Of a stretch of 64,000 nucleotides of DNA, positions 26,640-38,587 are shown in pieces. The DNA is from Liolophura sinensis (taxonomy: Eukaryota > Mollusca > Polyplacophora > Chitonida > Chitonidae): positions 19,419,127 through 19,483,126 of the forward strand of contig NC_088297.1 in the NCBI RefSeq assembly GCF_032854445.1. The letters are read 5' to 3'. The notes beneath the pieces are model-generated. The model was given only the letters and a program-made list of their open reading frames with translations. It searched no databases and was not told where the DNA came from. The number at the start of each line of letters is the position of its first letter. The stretch's first letter is position 1. Both the position numbers and the translations under genes were made by a program.

Positions 26640-27095
26640 AGTCCGTTGAAATGTTAAACCCCAAACACTTCGCCGTCTGTAGCCCTTATTTAAATGTTAA
26701 CCCCAATCTTTAGCCGTTTTTAACCCTAATTCCAATGTTAACCCCAACTCTTAGCCGCCTTTAACCCTAAATTGAATGTTAACCCCAACCTTTAGCCCTT
26801 TAAAACCCTAATCCCAATCTTAACCCCAGCCCTTAGCCGTCCTCAAGCCTAACCCCAACCTTAACCCCAACCCTTAGCCGTTCCCAACCCTAACCCCAAT
26901 CTTAACCCCAACCCTTAGCCGTCCCCATCCCTAATCCCAATCTTAACCCCAACCCTTAGCCGTCCCCAACCCTAATCCCAATCTTAACCCCAACCCTGAG
27001 CCGTCTCCAACCCTAATCCCAATCTTAACCCCAACCCTGAGCCGTCTCCAACCCTAATCCCAATCTTAACCCCAACCCTTAGCCGTCTGCAACCC
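26640..27095 (+). repeat. 41-bp telomere-like minisatellite
   Basis: About eleven units on the pattern 'aatcttaaccccaaccctta' plus 'gccgtccccaaccctaatccc'. The units contain CCCTAA and AACCCTTAG-type motifs. Units on the left are more diverged. Confidence 0.85.
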
Positions 27096-27104
27096 TGGCT
27101 AGTT

Positions 27105-27965
27105 GGTTTCTTTCGAAAAGTGGGGAGGGCGGGTCTGCGGTCACAAAACTGTGACAATTCCTCACATTCCACTGGCCGCTATTACCCAAAGATGGGGAGG
27201 GCCAAATTGGGAGTCCCAAACCAAATTCCCAACATTCTGCTGAGGCCGATCTGCGGTCACAAAACTGTGACAATTCCTCACATTCCACTGGCCGGTATTA
27301 GCGGAAAGTCGGGAGGGCCAGATTGGCAGTCACAAACCAAATTCCCAACATTCTGCTGAGGCCGATCTGCGGTCACAAAACTGTGACAATTCTTCACATT
27401 CCACTGGCCGCTATTACCCGAAAGTGGGGAGGGCCGATCTGCGGTCACAAAACTGTCACAATTCCTCACATTCCACTGGCCGGTTTTAGCGGAAAGTCGG
27501 GAGGGCCAGATTGGCGGATTTGCGGTCACAAAACTGTGACAATTCCTCACATTCCACTGGCCGGTATTAGCGGAAAGTCGGGAGGGCCAGATTGGCGGAT
27601 TTACGGTCACAAAACTGTCACAATTTCCCACATTCCACTGGCCGGTATTAGCGGAAAATCGGGAGGGCCAGATTGGTACTCCCAAAGCCAAATTCCCAAC
27701 ATTCTGCTGAGGCCGATCTGCGGTCACAAAACTGTGACAATTGTTTACATTCCACTGGCCGCTATTACCCGAAAGTGGGGAGGGTCGATCTGCGGTCACA
27801 AAACTGTCACAATTCCTCACATTCCACTGGCCGCTATTAGCCGAAAGTGGGGAGGGTCGATCTGCGGTCACAAAACTGTCACAATTCCTCACATTCACTG
27901 GCCGCTATTAGCCGAAAGCTGGGAAGGCCGGATTGGCAGTCACAAACCAAATTCCCAACATTCTG
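27105..27965 (+). repeat. ~72-bp satellite array, left of the 28.7-kb gene
   Basis: About eleven units with 'ctgcggtcacaaaactgtga', 'attcctcacattccactggc' and '(a)gtggggagggcc', some carrying an insert 'caaattcccaacattctgct'. Open frames on both strands here are repeat artefacts. Confidence 0.9.
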
Positions 27966-28346
27966 CTGACTGTCTTTAACCCTAATTTGAATTTTAACCC
28001 AAAGCTTTAGCAGTCTCTAACCGTCTCTAAAGACTATTAGATCATGGAAGGAAGCAATGCAATGACAATTAACAGGAGCAGTGAAAACGACCAAAACTCT
28101 CCGGGATGTAACGAAGACACACAGGTAAATGCGAATGACCAGTTCCATCCAAACCGCTATACTTTTATGCTTTTGGCCGGAAAGTGATATTTCCGTTCCG
28201 GCCACACACCGGGTAAACAAAGGTTAAGCCCTGTAATCCGATGTTCCTGGGAGGCTACTGTAGCTTTCAATAATTCCCCAAATTGGCTAGCGCTGCACTG
28301 TAGGGGTCAAGAGTGCTTCCGTTATTATAATTCGGAAAAAAAAACA

Positions 28347-28354
28347 TATAAATA
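28347..28354 (+). promoter_or_regulatory. TATA box upstream of the 28.7-kb gene
   Basis: TATAAATA lies about 350 bases before the ATG, with a possible long 5' UTR containing loosely repeated 'atcacatcgat' and 'actgctcc' motifs. Confidence 0.4.
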
Positions 28355-28699
28355 TGGAGGCCTGGACTTGCCTTTGCGCTTGTACCCTGATCACATCGAT
28401 CGCACTCCTTGCATTCATTGCTAACTTTGCTGCATTTTCACTGCTCCGTTACTGACTACTCTTAGCTTAATATTCTATCTTAATCACATCGATTACATTG
28501 CTTTCATTTATTGCTATAGGTTGACTGCATTGCTTGTGGATCTATACCCACTTCTAAATACACCCGCCAGCGATAACCTGGAGAACTTCGCTGCACTTTC
28601 ACTGCTCCTACTGACTTACCATAGCTTAATTGTTGTGTTTTTTTGTGTCATCTGTTTTTTTCATTTATAGTCCCTTAGCTGAAATTTTTGGACATCGTC

Positions 28700-30076
28700 A
28701 TGGCCGGTAAGCTTGATATATTTATTTCTGTCTGATTGTTTAAAAAAGACCACGTGGAATTTTCCACTTTGCTTTCGAGTCCATTCTTTTCTTTTCTTTT
28801 ACTTTACCCTCTCCGTGTTTTATTTTTCAAGAACATTTTTTCTTAAATATTAATATTTTAATATTTAATATAACTAGCCAGATTTGGAGTCCTGTTTAAA
28901 TATATATATTTTCCAGACCGACGTTGCTATTACGCCTGCCCTCTGTGCCATCACGTGACGTGCGTGGCTAGCGACTCACCTGAAGGCAAAGTGCATGAAG
29001 GGCAAGCCCAGGGAAGAGATGCTTCGGGTGTTGCGGAAGGCGAAAGTCCAGGCCGGGACGTACGTTCGGGAGCACATGGTTATGAAGTACGACACTGTTC
29101 TGAGCGAACTGGGACCTATCACCGACGAAGTCGTGCCATTTCTGGAGGAGACACGGCCATGTGGTGACGGAAAGCCGTCGTCATTAGGGTAAGAGATACA
29201 TTGTATTTTTTTTTTTTTGTTTTTTCGTCAATAGCGCAACGATAATTATTCTGTTTCTTAACATTAGGAGTACATGCATAAAGCACTGCATAAATACTTG
29301 AAGTGACTTAATAGTGGCATCTGATTTTTTTTTTATTTGCAGTACTCCGGTACAACAGCGACGCCCAGATGTTGCTACCCCATCGACGAGCAGGTAATTA
29401 TTGGATAAATGCATGTCGCATTCCCGGTCTTTCTTTTGTAAATAAACATTTTGTTTTCCCGGCTTGGCGAGACATATTTAACTAATGGTTTTGTTCTCTT
29501 CACAGGCCTGCTATGGACCCCAAGAGCCCGGAAGGTCCCAACCCTTTCGAGATGATTCTGGAGGATGTCAGCCCACAGGCCTCCACGTCGGACTTGGAGG
29601 CTTCTGCCTCTGCACCGCCAGAGAGTTCTGCTCCTGAACCACGGGAAGGGTCGCCAGGCTCTGATGGGACTTCGTCCTCCAGTTCGTATGTGCACTTTGC
29701 TTCGTTGTCTAATATTTGTTACTAGCAATGCAGCGTTTTTTGGGGGGGTTTCTTTTTTCCCCCTTTTTGTTCTAAATTTGTTACTAGTGATGCAGTACTT
29801 AGATATAAGCTGATATGTTCTTTCTTTTTCAGACTGGAGTGGCGTCCCAAACACCTGCACAGATGGACCCACCCTGCTAGACAGGCCATGTACGAGAGGG
29901 AATTGTACCAGCTGCACCCGATTACGGAGCCCATCTTTGCTGATTTCGAGAGGAGCCTGATCTTGGAAGGACGTCTGCGAACCGGGCCGGCACGACAGCA
30001 AGTGCAGAATGTGGGGCGCATTCTGTACTTCTGTGACCCTGTCTCCATCAACCTTTCAGCCTTGCTCCCTAGTAAA
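28700..30076 (+). pseudogene. Interrupted gene of unknown family, five exons, 3' end missing
   Basis: Exons: 28700-28706 (ATGGCCG), 28917-29188, 29343-29393, 29506-29685, 29833-30076, all with good GT-AG borders. One frame is continuous from the middle of exon 2 to the end of exon 5, with consistent phase-2 introns. It includes MKGKPREEMLRVLRKAK, an acidic/Ser-Pro-rich middle, and a last part with ILYFCDPVSINLS. From the ATG, however, the frame into exon 2 is different. It reads CPLCHHVT and then diverges, while the good frame resumes with HLKAKC, as if a C2HC zinc finger had been broken by a frameshift. Exon 5 ends in a donor that leads straight into satellite repeats, and no further exon is seen. 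I do not recognise the family; a repeat-associated or transposon-derived gene is possible. Confidence 0.55.
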
Positions 30077-30560
30077 GTAAGTGTCCTATAAGTGTGATAT
30101 AGTAAATATTGCAAAAAACTATTTCCCACATTCGGCTGCCTGATTTCTGCCGAAAGCGGGGAAGGCGGGATTGGCGCTCACCAATCTGTGACAATTCCCC
30201 ACATTCCGCTGCCTGGTTTCTGCCGAAAACGGGGAAGGCGGGATTGGCGCTCACCAATCTGTGACAATTCCCCACATTCCGCTGCCTGGTTTCTGCCGAA
30301 AACGGGGAAGGCGGGATTGGCGCTCACCAATCTGTGACAATTCCCTACATTCCGCTGCCTGTTTTCTGCCGAAAACGGGGAAGGCGGGATTGGCGGTCAT
30401 CAATCTGTGACAGTTCCCTACATTCCGCTGCTTGCTATCCGCCCAAAGCGGGCAAGGCCGGATTGACGGTCACAACTCTGTGACAATTCCCCACATTATG
30501 CTGGCCGGTGTCTGCGGAAAGCGGGGAAGACGGGGTTGGCCGTCGCAAATCTGTGGCCAT
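30077..30560 (+). repeat. 73-bp satellite array, right of the 28.7-kb gene
   Basis: Six to seven units of 73 bp with 'caatctgtgacaattcccca', 'cattccgctgcctggtttct' and 'gccgaaaacggggaaggcgg'. Clearly related to the left array. The last two units are closest to it. Confidence 0.9.
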
Positions 30561-30567
30561 CCTATCA

Positions 30568-33500
30568 TAGTTTGCCGGTTCACTGACCTCTTCCGTGGCC
30601 TATTGCTTAGAGCGTCCTCCACAAAGTCGGAAGACCTGGGAAAAAACCCAGGTCGCATCATACCAAAGGTTTTAAAAGTGGTACTTGTTGCTATCCCCGA
30701 TTGACGTTTATTACAGAGAGGTTAGAGCAAGGAAACAAGACTGGTTGGTCCAGTGTTAGAATCATGTGAATGAATGGGATGTCATGTATGGGGTCTTCTG
30801 CGTGATATTTCAGTGGCGGCAGCACTTTGGTGGTATGCACTCGCCCTGCCACAAGAAGACACCGTATAAATACACACAAACAATGGCTAATGTTGACGCA
30901 TGATTTAAAAATTGTTAATTACGGCGTACGACATCAAGCATACACACATACTATAATGACTCGAAAAGATGAGGCACCGAAACCTCGGAAGTGCCCATTC
31001 CAAAATAGAGACTACACCAATACGTCCTGTGCGACTGACTGAATCTCACCTGATTGGAATATTTTCACCATACCCAAGAATGTTAAACCTATACGATGGC
31101 GATTGGCTTTATGGGTTGAGGAAACCTGAGGGCCCAAAGTAAATCGGTGACCTCTGAATAGTTACGGGCAGACATTTCCCACACTCAACGTACAGATGCG
31201 CCGGCATGTAGATGGAAAACCAGTGTTCAGTTAAGGACGTTATTCTGTGCACACGACCCTACGACCGCCACCCAAAGTTAACTGTTATCAACGCCTCACA
31301 AACAGTGAGGAACAGGAAATCTACTGTCCCTGTCCATCGCCGAGTTTGAATCCGCATCTCTTGTGGTCTAGCGACACTGTCCGAACGACTGACAGGTCAA
31401 TCGTCATTTGTGTCACAAAATGAAGGTGGGGAAATAAATATTAGCGTCATGTCCGACATTCGTGTACCATTCGTTGTCCGTAAAGGGCGTTCCAAGTCGA
31501 TAATCGCAAGATCCATTTCCAAAACAACGTTTAACACTAGCTCCCAAAGGCAAAGGTATGTAAGAAATTATAAAAATAGGAAATAAAGCCGGTAACACAC
31601 AAGAGAGAAGCGGTCATCAGTTTTCAATGATGGCAGGCAGACAGTGGATATTCCAGGGATGAATTCCATATCAAAGTTCAAATTCCTATTCCATGAATTC
31701 CAGGTCAAATAACAATTAAACAAGGTTTCTCAGTCGCGCTTTGATTCACAAAGGCATCATAAAGATGTAATGGGCATGGCTGCCTTTACGGCCCCTAGCC
31801 CAGGTTAAACGTTATTAGATACAGTTTGAAATGACGAGCGCTACAGACCTTAACCGAACAGATTGTGATTCAAAAGTAACGGACAATTACGTCTTTCACG
31901 TTAATATGTAAAGATCTCATACTACATCTATGATCTATGATGTTAAACATGACATGCTGGTCTGTATAAAAGCTGTCTACAAGATGGACGGTTACACTCA
32001 GCAACCAGAGCCATCCATGTTGTTAAATACCATGTACACGATAGATATGTACATAAGGATAACAGCCCCGTCTATGTAGTTGATCACAATGCAGATCGCC
32101 AGAGATTCTGAACGCCTTGTCCATACATGCCAACAAGAGTGTTATACTCATTGTAAAATTTGAGAAACTTAGAATGAAGGCGTTGGATGGAGTATCCTTG
32201 ACAAACTAGTTTTTGAACTAACAGCTTGTGACGCAGATTGAAGTCATCACAATTTACGCAAGATCTTACAAATGCTACGAAGAGGGATATGTATACGCCA
32301 TATGCAGGACCCTTTGGTATATTGCTATCCAAATAAGGATAATTTACAATATCAGAATTTAAATTATCCCATTTGTCGTAAAGGCAGCGTGAAAGGAGGC
32401 CTTGTTCGTCTTTGTACAGATATAGATCCAAATAAGATGTACCATCAGGACTATCAGTTGTCTCCTTTAAATCCAGTGAAGGCGGATAGATTGCCTTCAC
32501 CGCTTCAGCAATATGGGGGTTATTTAACGCCAGTAGATCACCAATATACCGCTTGGTAAATGAAAAGGATCGAGTTTTTATTATTACTTTTAAGTAATTT
32601 CTACAAATATTCGTATTCATATGAAAACAGGTATAGGTCTGCCAAAAGAGGCTCACAATTGGTACCCACTGGGATACGTACGCACTGTTGGTAAATGGTA
32701 TCCCCGAATTTCACATAGATGTTATTAATGAGAAATTCAAGTAATTCAATAAATAATGTAACATCCCATGAGCTGTAACATTTATAAATAGTAGAACTAA
32801 AGAAAGCCTCATTGCTTCTGACGTTAATGTACCGGTGACCTGGTTTGGTAAATACCGACACAATTAATGACGATATTTTTTCAATAAGATCTTTGTGAGG
32901 AACTATATAGAGGGTATAGAGAATAGAGAAACCCATGTGGATACGTCTTTGTACGGTATGTGCATATGAGCATCAAGTTCTTCTGTAAGACGTTTGGAGC
33001 TGTTAAGAATACACATGCAGTTGACACCTGAATTTTTGTTATGGTACAACAATACTTATTCCAAAATGACTTTATTTCTTGTAACGCTCTCGTAAGTAGG
33101 TTTGACAAGAGTTTCGTGGTACAATTTCTTGGCTTTCAACAAGCTTTTCAACAAGAATTTGATAATTATAATTCTTGCAAAAAAAGATAACATTATTAGG
33201 AGCCTTGTCCGCTACAGTGATGACAAGCGAGTGTTTCTTGCATAGTGGGATCCTTCAGAACCTGTTTAACTTTAGGTAGAGCATCAATGTATATACGGTG
33301 TATACCTAAACTAACCTTCTTTTTGACAATCTCAAGCCATTCGTTAAGTACCGAAGAATCCACTTTCTCCCGTTTTGACTATTTTTTAACATATTCCTCA
33401 AGCGCAGATATGATATTTTTTTTGTTAGATCGAATGTTGACATTTCTGTTTTCTCTATTCTTAGGACCTCTCACAAAGAGATTCCTTAGATCATGGTTTT

Positions 33501-33760
33501 TAATAATATTAAGGTCACCAGTCAGGACATGTTTACATCTGCCGTAGGTGAAAACTGAGGATTCACAATCACAGATATAGCCGCCAGAAGTATACGTCGC
33601 CAAATCGAACTCCTTGATGGCCTGGGAATAATTGAAAATTTTGAAAGCGAAGGGCTTTGTATACTCTTGGGATATGCAAGGTGGCTCTTGGATATTAAAA
33701 TAATTAGGCACAGCACTACGAACATCATTAAAGGTGCATGGTAGGTTAACTAAATCGCAC
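30568..33760 (-). mobile_element. Reverse-transcriptase element with 3' region, copy 2
   Basis: Same order as copy 1: family-2 SINE (30586-30955), R3 repeat (31465-31640), RT at the right. It extends further 5' of the RT than copy 1 but lacks an internal piece around 33,118-33,140. It begins exactly at the end of the 73-bp satellite. Confidence 0.7.
32084..33750 (-). pseudogene. Reverse transcriptase remnant, copy 2
   Basis: The N-terminal part (33711-33379) has a CDCESSVFTYGRCKHVLTG motif, a C-x-C...C-x-H SWIM-like cluster. It is followed by an in-frame TAG and frame breaks. GTNCEPLLADLYL and then YIGD (32528-32555) follow. The C-terminal 190-residue frame (32656-32084) is open, with LNNPHIAEAVK and KGPAYGVYIS. 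The Gly in YIGD, shared with copy 1, means the inactivating change predates their split. Confidence 0.65.
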
Positions 33761-33964
33761 CGTAGTCGTAGTGCTTTTTAATCATTGCTTTAGTTACGTA
33801 TATATTATTCCTTGTTGGCAGTATAATTTACTGCATAGTCTATAGTGGAAAAGGCCCTCGCAATCGAATAATCGAGGATTCTTAGATGAATAGATGTAGA
33901 ATTCACTGGTCTGAAACGCTGTGGTCTCAGCCGTTATTTTAGATCCAGCTCATGTTCACGTACG

Positions 33965-34975
33965 GCATATAGAGAAAAACCAGCGACGACTGTGTGATAG
34001 ACGTAAAGCATAGAGAGAAAACCAGAGCAGGGACGATCGTGTGATAGATGTACAGAATAGAGAGGAAAACTAGGGCAGCGACGACAGTGTGATAGCCATT
34101 GTTATGTGAACAACTGCCGTCAGCTTCTAAATTTAGCTTGTCACTGTTTACATATGCTGAGTTTAGGGCCTGCTGTCTGCCTCTGCCTTAGAATGTTCCA
34201 GAATACCCTCAGTTCGGGGCCTGTTTGCTTACAACAAGTGTTCAAGAATTTTCTTATTCTAGACAATTCCACCAGTCTATATAAGACTTTCGAAAGCAGG
34301 TTAAAGGAGGGGAAAGGAGAATTATTGAGAGTTTTGGATGCTTTCGCTGTGTGCTACTTTAGTAGGCCTTTTGTGCTGAATTTTGGTGTCTTTATAGATT
34401 TGGCTTTGTTATATCCTATCTCCACCGAGCACTTGTTCAGTCTGAAATTGTATATTTAATTTGTACTCTTATGTACACAGTGTTTATTAGTAGACGGACC
34501 CTGTCTGTGGAATTTTGTGTATATTTTGTCATACACTCAGTTATACTGTGGATTTTCCCTCTTATTTGTGCATTTATGCCTGTATGGTTTTCCGCATTGT
34601 GGAATATATGCGTCCGTTTAGACTTGACACCGTTGTACATGTAAGTACTTTAGTATTTGTATAGATACTGTTATCCTTTCTTGTTAAACTTAAGTACTTT
34701 CGTATTTGTAAAAGTCTTGTTATCTGTTCTTGATAAAACAAATAAATTGTTGTAAAATAAAATCTGCTGGTTTTGGTTACATTTTTGACAAACTGTCGTG
34801 TATTTCGAACAAGCCATCTCTTTATAATACAGACAGTTTGGGTCATAACAGATATACAGCATGAAGAGAAAAACCAGAGCAGCGACGACAGTGTTATAGA
34901 CGTACAGAATGAACAGAAAAACCAGAACAGCGCCGAAAGTGTGATAGCTGACAAAAATGCTCACATGTAACGAGT
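33965..34975 (-). mobile_element. Pearl-like element with 48-bp core, split by LTR copy 2
   Basis: Core units with 'agagcagcgacgacagtgtg' occur at 33965-34095 and again at 34856-34950, followed by an arm ('gtaacgagtaaaatacgg'). The LTR lies between them. The bases 'gatag' and 'gatat' flank the LTR. Confidence 0.7.
34100..34850 (+). mobile_element. LTR of a retrotransposon, copy 2 (solo-type)
   Basis: 751 bp, same orientation and family as 22193-22966. The ends are TGTTATG and CATAACA, a perfect 7-bp inverted pair. A TATA-like and a poly(A) signal are retained. It splits a pearl-like element, whose core units lie on both sides. Confidence 0.75.
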
Positions 34976-34980
34976 AAAAT

Positions 34981-35112
34981 ACGGTCAACCTGTGGATGTT
35001 TGCGGGTTTCTTCCAGGCTTGACTAGGGTTCCTTCCACCATAATACTGGCCACCGTCGTATGAAACATTATTATCGCATAAAACTTCAATCAAGTGAGAA
35101 AATAAATAAATA
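34981..35112 (+). mobile_element. SINE family 1, degenerate 3' half
   Basis: Matches 'cctgtggatg...gtttcttccaggc...ccaccataatactggccacc' and ends with (AAAT)n. Confidence 0.65.
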
Positions 35113-35837
35113 TTCGCCAATTTTGAACGCTTCAATCTATTTTATGCAAATAAAAAGCCTAAGTAACGATAATTCTGTTGGCTGTACAGCATCCACTCTT
35201 TCACAGTAAAGTTGTAATTGAATATAAAAAAACTCACAGCTCATCGTCACTCGTGTATAGCTCATCCGTGGGCTTTCTTTTTATTGCAAGTACAAAGGAA
35301 CAGTCCGGACTAAAACATGAATCCCCGTGATATCAAGTACCTTTTCCAAACCAACTGCTTGCGATGGGTAACAAGGGATGTTACTCTTGAAAGAAAACCT
35401 ACCACATGGCTTTGTCTCCCTTTAACTGGCAATTGCAATGTAAACACTGTGACACTGTGAATACGTTGATACAGAAAGGTTTCACAAATGTTCTAGGCTT
35501 ACAAAATTTGATAATAAAACTTAAGAATGAAAACAAGGGCCATTAAAACAACAACATTATAATGCAATGTAGATTTTGTGCTACGACACCATGTCTCCTC
35601 CATATTCAAATGAGTTTTGTTTGTATTGATTTACTCAAATAGGGCTTGTTTACTTTTCTGCATATGTTGCTTGATTACTTAAATATTCTGTTACAAGCAT
35701 GGTTTCACCTCTCTACTCAGACAGATTGCTTGTTTACTAAATGTTTACTCCACATAACATGTTCACATCGATAAGCAGAATCACTCCTTGATTACTTGTT
35801 TGCTTTAACGAACTGTACGACGTTAAACACTAAGCAT

Positions 35838-35962
35838 ACACGCATACACACACACATACATTCACACACACACACACACACATACATACATACACACATA
35901 TATACACGCACATGTACATACATACACACACATACATACATTCATACATGCATACATACATC
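35838..35962 (+). repeat. (CA)n/(CATA)n microsatellite
   Basis: Alternating cacaca and cataca runs. The open frame over it is an artefact. Confidence 0.95.
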
Positions 35963-37897
35963 CCTGAACGCACTGGTGGGTGTATATTCTATTCCATCCA
36001 TATTCTCATCGTCTCAAACAGTTATTTCACCCATAACAAATATTTCACTTATAACAGTTATTTTAATAATAATAGGACGTCTTAATTAATACTTAACAGC
36101 TGAACCAGATCGCCTGAAAATAATGTCAGACAAAAACATATAATTTTGCTCAATTACCGTTTCAAAACGTGAATGTATAATGTGAGTAGTTAGGCACATA
36201 GTTTGAAATTTTGGTAAACTTCAGAAAATACTGAAATTGATTTAAGGTTTATTTATTAAAATACGACTGACGGTGCATACAGGATTAGATGAATCAAAGA
36301 CAGGATGAGGATTGTCAGAAATTCCATTCTCCCATGTATCTAGCTGGTTTGGTGTCACCAATTCACAGGAAGGCAGAGAATGTTCTATTTTTCATTATAT
36401 TTGTTCTGTGGTGTTAAAGTACATCTTAACATTTTTCACACCAGTATACCACGATTGATTAAATAACAACAAAGTATTTCTAAATGATTAATCGAAGTTC
36501 AAGTAGACATTTAAAAACTGGACATTCAGAAGACAGAAACTATTACATTTCGTTTTGTTCAGTTGTGTTTAAGTATATCTTAACCTCACCACACATGTAC
36601 AGACGTATGCTACCTTTGATTAAATAAAGTTAGTTTTCAACAGTAGATTTGTTCGAATCAGCACTGAATATATATTAACAAATTTGGGGAACACGCCTAC
36701 CCGTTCACCCCCGTGTTTGTCCACATTGTTCATGATTCGATGCGTGTTCTAGGACGTTCAGTTCATGGCAGTATCCGTCATACGTGTCACACATGACGAT
36801 GCTGTCTACAACGTACAACTCTCCCAGTGACAACCCACTAATTTTGAAGAATTTCCGCCTGTTAGATAGGCAGGTAACTCGACAGATGTCAATACAGTTG
36901 TATCATATTGATCACCTTTAGAAAATATTTTTTCTAAAGATTTATTTTAGCAACAAATGGAAAGAAAAACATTCTGGCTTCTAAGGTGCACACGACAAGG
37001 TGAACTATTCTCCCACGATTTTGTTGTTGTTGTTTTTCAATCATGTAGTGTGTTAAACATGGCACATTAATTCATGTTATTTGCACTTTAAAAAACAGTA
37101 ACCATAATAGAAGCGTAACTTTTTCTTGTCACAAAAATTTTCAAAATTCCAAAATTTTCTACATGCTTTTAGGATGCGGAATATTCTTCTGAAATTGAGT
37201 GTTTTTCAGTGTCTTGCGGATTTAACAAAGACTTGGACGCAGTGAATTCTTTGTGTTGTTCACGTTCAACAGTAATTCTAATTTTTTTCTAATTTTCCTG
37301 GTAGCACCTGGTGATAAAGTCTCATGGTTTGAATGTCGTACTTAAACTATATTGACGTTCCGTTTAAAAGAAGACATTTCTGAGAGTATATTTTAATTAT
37401 TGTTTTCTAACATGTTTACTTTGCTGGTGATCGTGATGAAGTAGTTAAATCAGTGTCGTGTAATGTCGAATTGAAAAGAAAAAACGTTTTTATAAATAAA
37501 TTGATATTATTAGGAAATAAATAGATATGTACACTACCATTTATCTTTAAATGGTGATATATTCAGAACATCATTACACTGCTTATTTAACGCTCCCGGA
37601 AATGCCGTCCTACTGATATGGTGAAGATGTCTACGCCTTTACCTTTGGCAATACGCGAAAACACTTCACCGGGCATGTAGCGAGTAATGGCAAACACTGT
37701 CATGACTGCCTACAGAAAGGTTAAAGAAAAACGAAGCAAACATATCATGTATGAAGTCAGAGAAAAGACCGCTGTGGAATTCAGCCAAAAGCATCTTTAA
37801 CTATGGTTTGGCATTTTTACGGGAATAAAATGCAGTACAATTTATTTATTTATGTTTTTATTTATTTATTTGGTTGGAGTTAATCAAGAATACTTCG
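35963..37897. other. AT-rich stretch without gene
   Basis: Two related ~80-bp segments (36405-36465 and 36555-36630, sharing 'gattaaataa' ends) are the only structure noticed. Confidence 0.45.
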
Positions 37898-38070
37898 ATA
37901 TTCACCTCTGCGACAGCGGCGAAATTCACGTCTGGGACAGCTTTCGGTATTCACTTCTGCGACAGCGGCAATATTCACTTCTGCGGCAGCGGCGATATTC
38001 ACGTCTGCGAAAGCGTTCGGTATTCACTTCTGCGACAGCGGCGATAATCACTTTTGCGACAGCGGCGATT
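37898..38070 (+). repeat. 24-bp minisatellite
   Basis: About seven units of 'attcacttctgcgacagcgg' plus 'cgat', abutting a SINE-like tail fragment at 37843-37890. Confidence 0.85.
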
Positions 38071-38326
38071 ATGGTGTTAAGAAACGACCATCCGCAGGTT
38101 GCTGACAGATACATGGACAGTTGCGATTGAAGTGCTACTGAGAGGCATATTTTGATTATCGACAGCATGAAATCAACTTAGCAACGTATAATATGTAAAA
38201 TATAAATGTAAATATGGTAAACTGTGTGTGTGTAGCATATGGCACAAAAATAATTTAAAATTCAAATCTTGTGTAAACGAGAGTCAAATCATTAACCATG
38301 TCATTCAGCTGTCGAGTTCTTGAGAA

Positions 38327-38587
38327 TTTATTTATTTATTTGATTGGGGTTTTACGCCGTACTCAAGAATATTTCACTTATACAACGGCGGCCAGGAAAC
38401 CAGTGGGATGGTGGAAGGAAACCGGACAAAGCCCGGCGAAACCCACGACCATCCGCAACTGCTGCAAGACCTTCCCATTTACGGCCGGAGAGGATGCCAG
38501 TATGAGCTTGACTTGAACTCACAGTGACCGGTTCCTGGGTCATTATGCTGCGCTAGCGCGCTAATCACCTTAGCCACAGAGGCCCCC
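38327..38587 (-). mobile_element. SINE family 1, full length
   Basis: Tail 'gattggggttttacgccgta', central domain, and head end 'agccacagaggccccct'. Confidence 0.85.

Noticed and set aside
27278-27979. Overlapping frames of 206 and 218 codons on opposite strands
   Set aside because: Both are translated ~72-bp satellite units; there is no start context or family match.
22193-34850. A single 12.6-kb LTR retrotransposon bounded by the two LTRs
   Set aside because: There is no primer-binding site after the first LTR, no polypurine tract before the second, and no gag/pol. The flanks differ, and the second LTR sits inside a pearl-like element. Two solo LTRs fit better.
35796-36089. 97-codon His/Thr-rich frame
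   Set aside because: Translation of the (CA)n tract.
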